The notes beneath the pieces are model-generated. The model ran no database searches, was not told the DNA's origin, and worked only from the letters and a program-made list of their open reading frames with translations. This document shows, piece after piece, positions 46,801-60,331 of a stretch of DNA of 64,000 bases (positions are counted from its first letter, which is position 1; each line of letters starts with the position of its first letter). This DNA is from Clusia tigrina (taxonomy: Eukaryota; Arthropoda; Insecta; Diptera; Clusiidae), in assembly GCA_920105625.2 (NCBI GenBank), contig OV050031.1, forward strand, positions 134,250,014 through 134,314,013, written 5' to 3'. The translations under genes were made by a program, and so were the position numbers.

Positions 46801-47411
46801 CTAAGCAGTTTCCAGTCTCCTACCATAATACAATTATTTGTGTAAAGTGTTACGTCTAGTACGTTCTTCGAGGTTGGTCCAACGTATGTTGGTTCCTCCC
46901 TCCTATTGGCTACTTCTAGACTACTTTGGAGAATAAAGTTGAGTAGTGACTCACCTCTTTCATTTATATCGGCACTTCCCCATACCGTGTGGTGCGCGTT
47001 AGCGTCGGATCCCACCACCAGAGCCTGCTTCCTTTTACTGGCTGCTTCCGCCAGCCTATGAAGTTCACGCGGAGGCGCCGCGTACTTGTGTGGCATGTAG
47101 CACGACGCAAGGAGTAGTAGCTCATCCTTGCCGCCTTTTACGGCCACCACCGTCAGATCATCTATGGAGAGATTAAGATTAATATAAGAATTTATACTTT
47201 TCTTCACCAGTACCGCTGTTCTTACCTTATCTGTCACATTTGGGATATAGGTATTATAATTTTGTGACTTTAAGCCGAAAACCCAGTTACCCGAGGCTAT
47301 CCATGGTTCCTGGACCAACACCACATAGTAGCCGACTTCTTCCATATTGAGGAGAGGTTCCGCTGAAGCGAGTTCACTTTTGTGGAGATTGATTTGAAGA
47401 GCCATCAGCAT
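43895..47411 (-). pseudogene. Loa-like ORF2, better preserved copy
   Basis: Compared with the left arm, the endonuclease (47411-46440) is open and the linker near 46215 is whole, so the endonuclease-to-RT junction EESLEDLVSTHF is kept. The RT is in fewer pieces: 46458-45988, 45972-45637 and a 266-codon piece 45680-44880 with GIPQGGVLAPLL, catalytic VAYADDIAIE and KYLGVSLDNKLMW. RNase H (44847-44281) shows FNFYTD without the stop seen in the left arm, then IYVDSQAAIKAI and GNEIADE. Remaining lesions are a frameshift near 46440, a stop at about 45990, a frameshift near 45660, and stops at 44880 and 44578. Confidence 0.88.
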
Positions 47412-47489
47412 GCGGCACCGGCTACCTCCCGGGGTTGGATGTTTTCTCCAGATCACCCTTCTCCACATCCCGTAAGTTCAGAGAGGCTT

Positions 47490-49473
47490 TCAAGACCTCC
47501 TGCAGGCCAAGATCTTTTTCCACCTCCCCAGTATCGAGCGTGTTTTCTTATCATCTCCCGGGTTCCGTTTTTTGAGGCGAAGGTACACGCTACCAACTTC
47601 CCACGACATCTTCCCAAACCGTGGATAAAATATATATTCTTCCGTCTTATTGATCTGCAAGATGTAATTTTGGCCTCTCTCAGTATTCGCTGGTTTAGCC
47701 ACACTTAGCACCTTCCAGTCGCTCGTCGGCACGTCCGGATTCTGTCGTTGTAATAGTAACAGAGCATCCTCAGATTTCACCAGGCGCGGTATGAGCACCT
47801 TCGCCTTCGGTACCGTTGGAATGCTGCTGCGGTCGACAATTTCAAGCAAAGCCTCCTCCCACAGGCCTTGAAGCGTTTTTACGGCTTCCTTTACCCAATT
47901 TAGAGAAGGATCGTCTTTGCATTTAATGATTTTGATGCCGCCGAACCTTCCTGCTCCGTCAAATGCTGGCATAGGTGCGCTGTGGTCTGCGTAAATTTTT
48001 GCGAATAGGGTTTCAAGCAGCTTCATCTCCACCGCTTTCCACCGTTCTTGCGTCATTTGCCCCGCGGATTACTTCGATCTATGAGCGCCACGATTAAGTT
48101 ATTCTTGCCAATCTCATTGGCCGCCGTCGCTGCTTTGGACGTTGTAGGTCGTTCTGTATCGTGCTTGATGCTTGGCTTCACAGCACCGTCATTGCACTTT
48201 ATTTTCCTGGTGGGCATCTTTCCCACGCTTTCAGCAATTTGCTCCTCTAACCTATTCGCGAATTTCGGATCCGATGCGGCACACCCTGGGAGAGTTGAAA
48301 ATTGTGCCCGTCCTTTTTAACTTCCTCCTTAGCCCAAGCCAACCGTTCCTTCTCTTGCTGAGTCAGGTCGTTTTTGGTGCTAACTCGGTCGTGTACTTTT
48401 ACCGCGGCCTTGTATCGCGCTTTCGCTTTCATCCCCTCCTTACTTGGCTTAGCTCTAGGCCGTTTCTTGCGATCAGTTTGGCCGGAGAACGAAGTAGCGC
48501 GTCTTCGTCGATTGTATTTACGCTCGCTACGCCTTCGAGGTCCGAGTCTTCCTGGACTATGGCTCCTGTGCGTCGCAGAGCGAACGTCGTCGTTGTGTTG
48601 GCAGTAGCTGTACGACTGCTGTAAACTGCTCCCTTTATAACAGAAGTGTGGTCGCTGGCGACACAGCTTATAGCTTCACTGTCCCCGCCGGTGGTAGTAG
48701 CCCACCGACGTTTGGGCTGATATCCCAGCCCGCTTCTTTCCATCGTTGACCTCCATTATGAGTTTTTTCCACCGTTCTTGCGTCATTTGCCCCGCGGATT
48801 ACTTCGATCTATGAGCGCCACGATTAAGTTATTCTTGCCAATCTCATTGGCCGCCGTCGCTGCTTTGGACGTTGTAGGTCGTTCTGTATCGTGCTTGATG
48901 CTTGGCTTCACAGCACCGTCATTGCACTTTCTTTTCCTGGTGGGCATCTTTCCCACGCTTTCAGCAATTTGCTCCTCTAACCTATTCGCGAATTTCGGAT
49001 CCGATGCGGCACACCCTGGGAGAGTTGAAAATTGTGCCCGTCCTTTTTAACTTCCTCCTTAGCCCAAGCCAACCGTTCCTTCTCTTGCTGAGTCAGGTCG
49101 TTTTTGGTGCTAAGTCGGTCGTGTACTTTTACCGCGGCCTTGTATCGCGCTTTCGCTTTCATCCCCTCCTTACTTGGCTTAGCTCTAGGCCGTTTCTTGC
49201 GATCAGTTTGGCCGGAGAACGAAGTAGCGCGTCTTCGTCGATTGTATTTACGCTCGCTACGCTTTCGAGGTCCGAGTCTTCCTGGACTATGGCTCCTGTG
49301 CGTCGCAGAGCGAACGTCGTCGTTGTGTTGGCAGTAGCTGTACGACTGCTGTAAACTGCTCCCTTTATAACAGAAGTGTGGTCGCTGGCGACACAGCTTA
49401 TAGCTTCACTGTCCCCGCCGGTGGTAGTAGCCCACCGACGTTTGGGCTGATATCCCAGCCCGCTTCTTTCCAT
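47490..49473 (-). pseudogene. Loa-like ORF1 (right arm, 5' half duplicated)
   Basis: The minus-strand ORF1 starts at 49473 (MERSGLGYQPKRR) and again at 48743. The duplicate interrupts any continuous frame. The DUF4780-like second half (48056-47490) is single-copy and matches the left arm at most residues. A one-codon-scale shift after the Ala/Lys of RSPAKL also breaks the N-terminal frame relative to the left copy. Confidence 0.75.
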
Positions 49474-49495
49474 CGTTGACCTCCATTATGAGTTT
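48036..49495 (-). repeat. 730-bp tandem duplication in Loa-like ORF1 (right arm only)
   Basis: Two consecutive copies, 48036-48765 and 48766-49495, each covering the ORF1 start and its first 240 codons. They differ at only about three or four positions (for example GCTAACTCGG against GCTAAGTCGG). The junction has TTTCCACCG-type microhomology. The left arm has a single copy at about 30660-31390. Confidence 0.95.
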
Positions 49496-49786
49496 TTGTT
49501 TCGGGAAGACTCTATCCCTAACGTTTTATACCTGCCGTCAGGTACCTTTTTACCAATGATCTTTATACTAGCTCCTCCGTCACCTATTGGGGCACAACAT
49601 ATATAGTTCTCCGCCAAGAGGGAACTGGAGAGTTCATATATTTATCTTGGCTAGGTACCACCTGTTTGCATTGCTGCAAATCAGGTAGACCCCGCAACAG
49701 CACTGCAAACCGTGATGCCCAATGCCCAGTCGGCACCCGCGTGGAGGCTACAGCTAAGAGGATTTCTGCCGACCAATAAATGTTTT

Positions 49787-50394
49787 AATATTATTCAAAT
49801 TGTTGGGAAAAGTTTAGTTTTGCCTGGAGAAGCGAGCGGGGATTCTCCTGTATATCCCAAAGTGAATTTACTTACATGGTAACAGGGAGGATAATCTTAA
49901 GGTAAAGTTGCTGACTGCCACCTCTAGGATGGGGCCAGGGCGATCCTTACAGAGAACTCCTCCAAGAAGACTCACTGCCTCCTCGTGGCGAACCCGGGCA
50001 ATGGTATACCAGCATCAGCTGATTATTAGCCAGAGTGAGCGACGACTCATCCAGCGATGACTCAGTTTGGACACCGGTGGACAGTGAGCGATCATCTATG
50101 GACTGACGTGAGATATCGCCCTCCATCTAGAGACAGCGAGGGACTAGCGTTGTCCACAACTGTGATCTGAGCCCTGTAGGATCTTGGTGATCTACAGGTG
50201 GCTGTAACATTGAGGAATAGCTGGCTCGAATGTGTCAACGGTGCTGAGCCCAGAAAAGGCATCTGTTGTGGTATACTGGACGTGCGAAACAATACCCGGC
50301 ATTGAGGTGATGGGCTGGTCATCAGAGCCATCAGTAAAGCGGTGTGACAACTCTTGGAAATGGCGATCTGAAACGTGACTAGTCTACCTTCTGT
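49787..50394. other. Unassigned DNA (right arm)
   Basis: Mirror of 29761-30368, no gene recognised. On the plus strand it leads into the R1-like ORF1, so part of it is probably that element's leader. Confidence 0.4.
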
Positions 50395-52051
50395 CTCCGA
50401 TAATAACAGTGGCAGGTGCTGTAATACGACTCATATCGGATACCGCAGACTAGAATTCAGCACACAGAGACATTAGAAAGAGAAATTGTGGTGGAGGTAA
50501 TTATAACAAGGAGAAAAGGATCCGCAAAGGGCATTATGCTTCAACCGATAGACATAGAAAGTGCACAGGGAGGCGGATAGTTACGAAGAGGTTGACAAAG
50601 ATAAACTTCATAACAAAGAAGACGCAACTGGCAGTTCTCGCGAGCAGGGCCATAGCATACTCAGAGGTAGCGCGCAGGAATCGCGGGAGCTGCAACTAAC
50701 CCACAGATAGGTGCATCTGAGCAAATGGTGCAGACCGTGCAACCAAATGGAAACTGCTATAAAAAAGCTAGAGGATGTAGTAAAGAGACGTCAAAATCTT
50801 GAAACGGAGGTGGTTGAGGCTACGCTGGATAGAATTGGAAAACAGCAGGCGGAGTCGATTAGAGGAAGAGCGGCAGTAACGGCGAACGTTCTCACCGCGA
50901 CGACGGTATCAACAAGCAAGGTCAGGGATCCACCGTTATCGCTAAAATAAATCAGCAGTACGGCCAAATCTAAGCGGCAGCAAATTTCCAAAAAGAATCA
51001 GGGCATAACAATGACTATACCGATAGCTGCTTTGAAAGCGACAGACAAGAAGACACCAGCACCAACAGAGAAACGCGTGCGAAATATGCGAAATAAGAAT
51101 ACACCGAGAAAAGACCCAGTGCCGGTAGCGAGGACAGCGGCAAATGCGCAACACAAAAATAGGTGCCGGAAGGCTATCGCGAATCGCAAAGCCAACAAAC
51201 AAATTAGAATGAAGCCCGATGCCTTCATTATAAAGTCAGAAGGCAAGGAATCCTTCGGGGATATAGTAAGAAAAATAGAGACCAGCGATGAATTGGAGGA
51301 ACTTGGCTCTGCGGTCAACTAGCTCAGACGGACTCAGAAAGGTGACTTGCTCATGGAGCGAAAGAGATGGCCAAAGGCGACGTGCTTTGAGAGCAAATTA
51401 GCCAACGTTTTAGGACAAGGCGTAACAGTAGACGTCAACACGCAGATGGTCACGATTCAGGTGCGAGGGGTTATGCCGGAGCTAAAATCACCGGTGGACA
51501 TCGTAGCTGATCTAAATAAATTGCTAAGAATCGTTGCAATGGTGAAATCGATACTTATGGTGAAGACTAGGCGCGACGATACATGCAACGTATATATACA
51601 AATGAGAGCCGGCAACGCAAAGAAAGCACTGGCTGAGAAGCAAATCCGTCTAGGCTGGGCAAGATGTCCGATAACTGAAGTCGAACAGCCAGCCAAGTGC
51701 TTCAGATGCTGGGAAACTGATCACCAAGGATCCAAATGTACCGGTACAGACAGGTCAAACCTTTGCAGAAAATGCGCCGAGCCAGAACACAAGGCGACGG
51801 AGGACACAAATACTCTACTGCAGAAGTCCACATCCAACTGGCAGCAGCAGGTGCACGGCAGGCGCAAAAGTATCACCATGAGATTACTGCAAATAAATAT
51901 AAATCACGGTACCGCAACACAAGGTGTCCTTTGGCGGAACGCGGCTGATGTGGATGCGGATATCATTGTTATAGCAGAACCATATAAGGCAGAAAATGTG
52001 AATACGTGGTATGCGGACCTAACGGGAACAGTGGCAGTAATAGACTACTAG
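50395..52051 (+). mobile_element. R1-like element: ORF1 and start of ORF2 (right arm)
   Basis: Plus-strand mirror of 28104-29760. ORF1 pieces are 50711-50950, 51011-51322 and 51347-52051; the last carries both zinc knuckles and the endonuclease start MRLLQININHGTA. The breakpoint at 52051 is identical to the left arm, so the truncation predates the palindrome. Confidence 0.75.
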
Positions 52052-52054
52052 CGA

Positions 52055-54785
52055 AGCCAGTCGCAATATCACATCAAGAAGTATCCAGCACACAACCAGC
52101 ACATCATCAGGCCGAAACGTAACACCGGTAACATGCTTCAAGTGTGGAGACACTGTCTATATTTCACCAGCGTGCCCAAGGAACAGCAGTTTGTTTTCAA
52201 GTAACAACAAGGGAAATTCTTACGAGAGAAGAGCGGATTCCTGAACGGTAGTTGAGTCGAACGGTAGTAAGTCGTATCCACTTGGTTTCGACTCTGGTGC
52301 TGAATGTTCGCTTATGAAAGAAACCGTATGAGGAGAAATTTTTGGGAAAACGTATTAATAATGTTGTAGTTTTGAAATGTGTAGGAAATACCTCGATAGG
52401 TAGTAACTTGCAAATTTTATCGAATGTTACATTAAGCGATCATTCTTTAAAAGTTTTGTTTCATGTAAGCCAGGGTTTCGATATTCTGATTTAATTTGAC
52501 AATCTCGATATTTTTAAAGCCAAAATCTTGAAAAGTTTTTCTGCACTCGAGGGTTACGTAGATGTCATTAATACTGACATTGAATTCATTGTTTGTGACA
52601 ACACCCGATTAATGGATATTTTAAAAACTTATTCGGAATTCCAACAACCCGAGTTAGTACTGATCAGCTAGAAATAAGTTTGGTAGGCCCGAATAAAACT
52701 GTCCAAAGAAGACCCTTTCGACTTATTTCAGGTGAGAGGGAAACTGTTATTGAAATCAAATATCGTTCGTCCATTGTTCTCCGTTTGTCAGCCTATGTTG
52801 CTTGTTAAAAGGAAAAACGATTCCGATCGCCTCCGTGTAGATTATTGTGAATAAAAAACTACGTCTCTTATTAGACTAAATCGCTCGACTGCATGGTGCA
52901 AAGCATTTTTTTTATTTATATATGGCTAGTGGATTTCGCCAAATTCCTCTTCACCCTGATTCTACTGAGCGTACATCTTTCGTTATACCAGAGGGACAAT
53001 ACGAATTTTTGACCATGACATTTGCTCTTAAGATTAGACCCTCAGTTTTCCAAAGTGCCGTAATTAAATCTTTAGGCGAGCTTTCTCGTTCGTACATCAT
53101 AGTGTATATGGATGACAATATGATCGTCGCCTCTACAAAATTTGAAGCATTTAAGAGAATAAGAATTGTCTTAGATATCCTTGCAAATGCCGGATTTTGT
53201 TTTAAAATCACCGGATGCTCTTTTCTCAAATTCAGTTTTGAGTATCTTGGTTATGAAGTTACGGCAGGCGAGATTCGACCTAATCCACGAAAAATAGAAG
53301 CACTGCCTATATTAACCCCTCCTGAACACAATTCTGATGATTTATAGGCCTAGCATCTTACATTCGCCAATTCGTGTCTCAATTCTCCCAGTTAATGAAG
53401 CTTCTATATTTTCTCGTCTCTGAAAATACTAAATTTTCAATGGCCCCGCAGCAAGAGCAAATTCGCCAGAAAATAATCTCTATTTTGACAAACAAACCGG
53501 TACTGACAATTTTTGACCCCCCATTTTCTATAGAGTTACATACTGATGCCACCGCCGGATATGGTGCCATTCTATTGCATAAAATAATGGCAAATCCCAT
53601 ATAGTTGAATATTATAGCAAGAGGACTTCTTCTTCTTGCTAGTTGGAGATATTGGCTCTTGTTAACTCAATAAAATATTTTCATCACAATCTGCAAGGCC
53701 GTCAACTCATAGTGTTCACAGACTGTAACTCCTTGAAGGATTCACGTCCGAAAATTGATTGATCTACAATCTTTTGATTTCGATATCGAATATAGAGAGG
53801 GGAAACGTATGGCTCATGTCGATTTATTTTCTCGCAATCTAATGCTGGTAGAATTTCTACCCAATGCTAAAATTCCGGAAAAGTGTTTGAATTTGACTGA
53901 AATTTCAGACAACTGGCTTCTGGCCAAACCGTAAAAAAATATAGAAATGTCCTTCATTGTATCTCGATTGTGTAACAATGAACTTGTGGAAGATGAGGAA
54001 AGAACGAATGAATTGAGGTCGGGAACCCTTTATCGGAAAGTACAAGACAACGGAATAACGCGGTGTCTGCCGGTCATTCCGAGGACTTTTAGGTGGTCTG
54101 TAATAAATCATGTCCACGAATCTATGATTATTCTTGATTTCCAGTTACGTTCGCAAATTTGTGGATAATTGCATTGCTTGCAGATTATTAAAATTACCGT
54201 CAGGAAAAATTCAAGCAGAACTTCATCCTATACCCAAAATTAATAAACCATTACATATTGCCCATAACTGGCAGATTGAGTGGCAAAAATTACCTCAAGA
54301 AATATGTTAACATCGATACCGCATCAAAACATTAAAGTCTTGTATATCATCGTTAGGAGTACCTTCACGTGGAATCGCTGACCAAGGAAGTTGTTTTGCT
54401 GGCAAGAGCTTTCGCGATTTTTCTTCTTCAGAAAAGATAGACTAACTACTTTGTGACAGGTGCAAGACGCACTACGGGAAATCGTACTTTGAAAAATTTG
54501 TTTACAGCAGTTGACACTCGTCAACGCTCATAGCAAGACGTCCTTAATCACATGCAACAAGCACTAAATTATACGACCAATCGAATTACTAAGGCGAGTC
54601 CACTACAGTTGCTAAACAGAAAATAGGTACGGCAATTGCGGCAAAGCGTTGATGTTGACCGTATTAGAGCTCAGGCAATGGAAAATATCCAGAATGACGC
54701 TAGTAATAATAAGTCTAGATTCGATATCGAGACGTTGAAAGAGACGTCAATGAAAATGAAGACGTCGATGAAAAGTGAGGTCGTA
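52055..54785 (+). mobile_element. mdg3-like gypsy pol (right arm)
   Basis: Same domain order as 25370-28100. The RT frame is longer here: 52922-53347 runs from GFRQIPLHPDS through YMDDNMIVAS to FEYLGYEVTAGEIRPNPRKIEAL, whereas the left copy shifts frame after the catalytic strand. RNase H begins at 53374-53604; the integrase core LGVPSRGIADQGSCFAG is near 54350. A stop (TAA) precedes the integrase zinc region at about 53930, where the left copy reads CAA. Confidence 0.8.
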
Positions 54786-54790
54786 CATAG

Positions 54791-55477
54791 CCCCTGTCTC
54801 CATTTCAACACGCATATCAAAGTGGAAAATCCTGCGAGTTGATGTTGCATAGTCTTGTAACCAAGATTGAGCATGCCATCGAAAGGCGGAAGTACGCTGT
54901 GTGTGTTTTTGTGGACATAGAGAATGATTTTGATAATGCTGCCTTTGACAGTATGTGCAGCTCTGCTCGTCGACATGGTGTGGATAATATGCTGGTTAAT
55001 TGGATTCGTTCAATGGTAGGAATAATGTCGGATGTCTTGCCCTCAGGGCTCTGTCGCCTACTTGGTATATAGTCATTGTCCCTTTACTTGTATCACTAAA
55101 TGATTCTGATATCTACCCTCAGGCGTATGCAAATGATGTAGCCTTTGTGAAGTGCAGTTTACTCTGAATAAGATTGAAACTTGGTGTGAGGCAATGGACT
55201 TTCGATTAACACAGCTAAAACCAATTTAGTTCTTTTCACCAGAAAGATGAAAGTCGCAGATTTTGTTCAGCCAACACTAAAGGAGGTTCAGTTAGCCAGG
55301 GAGGTGAAATATCTTGGGGTTGTTCTTGATAGTAAGCTTCTCTGGAAATCACACGTTGAAGTAAAGGTAGCGAAAGCTCTATCAGCTTTTTGGCAGTGCA
55401 AAAGAATCTTTGGCAAGATGTGGGATCTGGCTCCTTCGAAAGTAGTTTGTATTTATAAGACAATGATCAGGCAATAA
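54791..55477 (+). pseudogene. Non-LTR RT fragment (right arm)
   Basis: Mirror of 24678-25364 with the same AYANDV replacement and the same frame break between the two halves, so both lesions are older than the inverted duplication. Confidence 0.8.
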
Positions 55478-58317
55478 TGATCAGGTCCATAATATCCTAA
55501 GTATATGTAGTCTGGGGAGAAGATTCGTAAAAGAGAATCTCTATCACTGAAATGAGCGTATGTATACTCTAAAAAAACAAATCTTGCTTTAAATATTTTC
55601 TTAACTGATCTACGCAATATATAACAACCGAACTTTTGTATTTTTGTAGATATGCCAAAGGACGTGTAATAGTCAGGAAGGCCGTGTCGACACATGCATA
55701 CTGTCGCGACTCATATCTTTTTGCGCATTTATTATTATTGTTATTTTGTCTGCTTTTTCGATTGTATTGTTTCCTTGAATAAAAGTAATAAAAGAGAGTT
55801 AGGAACGCGAATACGGTTACCGTGTGTGGTCCTGAGCACAGCCATGGAAAGGTAGAAATGAAAAAATACGATTGAGGGGAATGCAAGGTTTGAAGAAGTA
55901 TAATAAAGTTGTTAAAGTACACTATGAAGAAATAATTTTCAACTTCAAATTCAAATTAATTAAATTTAATAGCGTTCACATATAAGACAGGATCAAGAAA
56001 CAGCAGAATAACAACGAATTTTATACTAAAAAAATTACTTAAAACTAATACTAAGAATATAAATTAAATTAACTAAATTATTATTATATATGCAAAAAAA
56101 ATATTTAAATAAGTTAAGATCAAATAAATAAATTGTTGCGATTGTATTTTTTAGTTGCCAACATGTGTCTTTTTGTTTGTTTCTGTTTTGCTTGTCACTT
56201 TCTGTTTCTTGTTTCCATCTGTCCGCTGTTCTGGAGAATGTGGCGAGTCAAAACATAGACAGGTAGAAATGGCGCTGCCTCAGACTAGTCAAAAATTTGA
56301 AAGTGAGTTGACTGATCGGCTTCACCGATGAAACGGTCAATGGTGGAATAGGGGAGGAATCCAAGAAATTGGAAAAACGGGGATTAGGAAGGAAGAGGAA
56401 ACTAATTTAAGGCGGTATAGAGGAAAAAACGGGGCTTGTTTTGGTGAAATCTTGTCGTGTGTCGGTCGGTTGCGGGTCGTGGTGTGCGTTATTTTTTTTG
56501 TGTAAAATAATTTAAATACGAGAAAATTATTCAAAAATTAAAAACAAAAAATTCCTATAATCTATGTGTGTTAAAGAGAATTGGAAATATTCCCGAAGCA
56601 AGTGACAGCCAACTCGAGTGTGAGTTAAATAGAGGCAGTAGTGATAAATAATAGGAGCAGGAGAGTGGCCCCCTACTCCGTCCATCCAGAGAGGACTTCA
56701 AAAGATAAGTAGTATAGCTATAGAGGTGTATGATTATGAGTATGTATGTTTATTGTATTAAATCCGTATAAAATATACTAACAATTTAAAGTTCCATTGA
56801 GGTGGGATAGAATATAGGTCAATTATTTATAATAGTAATCTGTAGTAGGGTAAGGCGGAACCGATGAGGCGGGCTCGCTTGATTGAAGAGGACGATGCCC
56901 GGCTGAATAAAAAAACAAATGGTGAGTTGGATGCCTTTTCTCTCCTTTTGGTGTTGCCCCACCCGATGCAGTGTGGCGGGTTGAGAACCACGGCCGTTGA
57001 TGTGAGCTAGCCGCGGCCACCACATTGTATCATGACAAGGTATGTTCGCAACAAAATAATTAAACAAATAAATAATTGAACAAATGTATAATTATATAAA
57101 AAAATAAGTAAATTTTATGAAATAAGATAAAGCAAGAACAGAAAGATAATGAAAAAAAAGGAAAAAGAAATAAGAAAAGCATATGAAAAAATGCATGCTG
57201 TTGTTAATAAGTATAAAAGTTGGAATTCAATAAAAATTTGCTATAAAAATCAGATAAATATTTTAAGTAATGACACCTGCAGCCCTCAATTAATCAAAGG
57301 ATTAAACTCATATTGTACATTTACTAATGGCCACAGCAAAATATAATATACCAAATAACGCCAGGGGTCATTTTGTAAAATAATTTTAATGGTACAATTT
57401 TTACAGAATATAAAAGTCTGAATCTAACAGGTACAGTTTTTCTAAAATTTTATAATCAAGCAATTAAAATAAAAAATCAGTTATTTAAAAATATTATTGT
57501 TTCACAATTAAAAGTAAACTAATCTCTTATTCAACAACATTTGCTAATATCCTACTGTTAGAATTTTTAAGTGACCTTCACATAAATAATACGAAACACA
57601 TTGCATCGCTAAAAGCGAACTCAAATAAAAATAGATTTAAAAAAACTAAATTCTACACACGAAGCAACAGTCGAAGCAACATGCGTTGGTTGCCGCATTA
57701 GACCACGGACACAGAAAATTCTCCCGTTAATTTATAGAAACATAAACACAACTAACAAACAGCAACCAACAATTTGCAGTTACATGCCCCAAATGAATGT
57801 AACAATTGCAATTGTATGTGTATTCGATTTCAAATTAATATTGTATGAGTATTGTAGTTCGTGGACGAGCGACACGCTATTGCTGTGCGGGGATGTACAT
57901 GTATTCGTTATTTGCTCCATATTTGATATTTTTTAACCAAAACCATTCGCACACATAATCAACACACTCACAACGTGCTGTTTGGCGTGATAGTTGTTTC
58001 TGGTTTAGCTAAAATAAAAAAAACCAATGAGTGTTCGAACTCACGGGCGATGTTTTAACACTTTTTTGTTACACGGTACCTGTTCGATTTCTATGAACAC
58101 ATTAGTAAATGTTACATTGGATAATAAAAAAAAATAGTTTATTGATTTAGATTTAATTTTTTTGCATAGAATTACTTCTTTTTAACACAGAATATACCGG
58201 ACAGGTTTTGCTATTTGCTCGTGCCGATGTCTGTGAAGGAAATATTTCTCATGAATTTGTTGTTGCGCTCGCTGATTCGAATCAATTCCAGACTTGATTC
58301 ATAAAATCTTGATTCGC
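55478..58317. other. Unassigned DNA (right arm)
   Basis: Mirror of 21861-24677. No gene recognised. One Lys-rich frame at 57149-57346 is not convincingly coding. This arm has about 20-25 bp fewer than the left in the signal-like frame region near 56250. Confidence 0.45.
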
Positions 58318-58425
58318 AGAAAATCTTCGTTTTCGCAGTCGCAGAAAATCATCGTTTTCGCAGTCGCAGAAAATCTTCGTTTTCGCAGTCGCAGAAAATC
58401 TTCGTTTTCGCAGTCGCAGAAAAAA
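58318..58425. repeat. 25-bp minisatellite (right arm)
   Basis: Mirror of 21748-21860 with a private substitution in one unit (AAATCATCG for AAATCTTCG). Confidence 0.92.
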
Positions 58426-60220
58426 TGACTCTGTGTGTTGTTTGCATGTATTGACTTTGTAGATTTAGTCCCTACACGCCGCTATAGATGTTAACACATC
58501 AAAAATATGTACGCATGTCGATATCCTTAGCGTTGCATACTTATCAAAAACGAGTCACATGTTACGTGTTTCGCACAAAGCTGTAAGAATTTTTTTTCAT
58601 AAAATACGAGCCAAAAATTAGTTCCCTAATCCAAATCTCCATGTCAATGCGGGTGTTGTATTGAGCACACTGGTTTTAGTATTTCACATGTCTGTCGCGA
58701 AAAAGAATTCTGGCAAGTCGACTTGGCAAACACTACACACATCATTTCAATCGGATGTAAAAGAAACATTTTAAACAAGTTAACTATTTTCCAAAAAATT
58801 TTCATACATAAATGTTCAAATGGAATAGGCCACAGATGAACATATGATTATTGAAAAATTTAACAAATCATGCATTTACATCTGATATTTATAATTTGCA
58901 ATTGTGCAGGGCTTCATTAAATTTATCAAAAATCAAAATTGCTCCTGGTGGCTTCAGCGTATTTATCTGATGACCCTTGTCAATTTCTCTTTCGTTGAAA
59001 TTAAAAGCAGAGCTTTCTTAGCTTGAAACTTAGATAGAAGTGCGAAAATCTGCAAATATGAATGCTTTGCTGAAACGGAATGTAATTGTATAAGTTGTTG
59101 GCCACTGATAAAAACAGAATGTAACAAAATTACAATTAAAAACAATAATTTCAATTGAATATTGTTAAACATGGAGTCTGATGCCAGCTTACTCAATACA
59201 AAGAATACAGTATTTATTACTATTATAAGAAAAACTTACAAAATCAGTAAAAATATGAGAGGGGAGGGGAGTATCAATAATTCCATTTCTACAAAAATAT
59301 GTAAAAATATAGAGTCAAAGAAATTCCAAATTTCATCATAATCGCCTCATTTCATTTATGTACTTATGAAATTGGATTTCATAAAATAGTATATACGAGT
59401 ATATGTTTTTGGAATGAAATGTTGCAAGTTTGAAAACATTGTCAATCTTGAAAATAATATAAATCTCTAAAATCAAATTCATTTTTAAGATTTTACTTGA
59501 GAACCCAAAGAATCTGCTAGTATCAGTTTCTATTGTTAATCTGCTTATGAATTTCGCCTTCTTTGTTAAGCACGTTGATCTTAGTGCACCAGATGCATGT
59601 TCAGCTCCCCAAATGTCTTCTCTTTATTGCTGCGAAATTTTTTTTGGAAATTCCTCCAAAAAACTATTATTTAATTATACAAAAAAATTTTTTTTTGTTA
59701 TTTCAAGATTCCTGGTACACCCACATAAAACCCCGAACAGATTATCATACCATATGAATAAATACACTTTTTGTATGTTTTTGCAACTATTTCATAACAA
59801 TGCATATAGCAATAAGCATAGTTGCATAAGTTGCATATAGAAACATTTTAATAAAAATGTATACGGAAAATGTTGATTTAAATAACAATAAACATGTTTG
59901 TTCAACATGAAAATGTTTTCCTCCCTGCGATTTCACTGGAAGAAATGTTAAAAAAGGAAATTGGAAGTCTGTTATCTATTATTATTATGTTATATATTCT
60001 GTTTCTGCGATGGCTATGAATAACATTCTCACTGTTTTGGCAAAGAGGCAGTAGGGTAATCTTTATCTATATTGTCTTTGGGTTCATGAAACAGGTGCAC
60101 AATGGTACGAAATAAGCAATAACCCAATTAGAAGAAGCCAATAGTGATAATAAGGCTATGGAAGCAATAGCAATAGGTAAAGGTTTCCATCTCAAAAATT
60201 ATAGAAAAGTTCTTGTATTA
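58426..60220. other. Unassigned AT-rich DNA (right arm)
   Basis: Mirror of 19785-21747; no gene recognised. It lacks the 140 bp present in the left arm near 21290-21430. Confidence 0.45.
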
Positions 60221-60232
60221 TACCTAAAAGAG

Positions 60233-60319
60233 AGCTGAAGGCCCTGGCAGCTAGTGCTCCCCTTACAATGTAAAATAATAATTAAGTTATTGTTTTTCTA
60301 GTAATAATAATAATAATAA
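60233..60319 (+). mobile_element. Tiny retroposon with (TAA)n tail (right arm)
   Basis: An 87-bp insert between TACCTAAAAGAG copies at 60221-60232 and 60320-60331, ending in six TAA units. The body is GC-richer than its surroundings (GGCCCTGGCAGCTAGTGC). Confidence 0.75.
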
Positions 60320-60331
60320 TACCTAAAAGAG

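Larger units (their letters stand above)
43813..49773 (-). mobile_element. Loa-like non-LTR retrotransposon (right arm)
   Basis: Mirror of 30382-35592, flanked by the 13-bp duplication CAATAAATGTTTT at 43800-43812 and 49774-49786. At 5961 bp it is 750 bp longer than the left copy, almost all from the 730-bp tandem duplication of its ORF1 region. Both arms carrying the same target duplication proves the insertion preceded the palindrome. Confidence 0.87.

Noticed and set aside
57149..57346. Lys-rich frame considered as the N-terminal part of the P-like transposase
   Set aside because: It has no C2CH THAP finger and lies over 3.5 kb from the transposase remnant with no readable sequence between.
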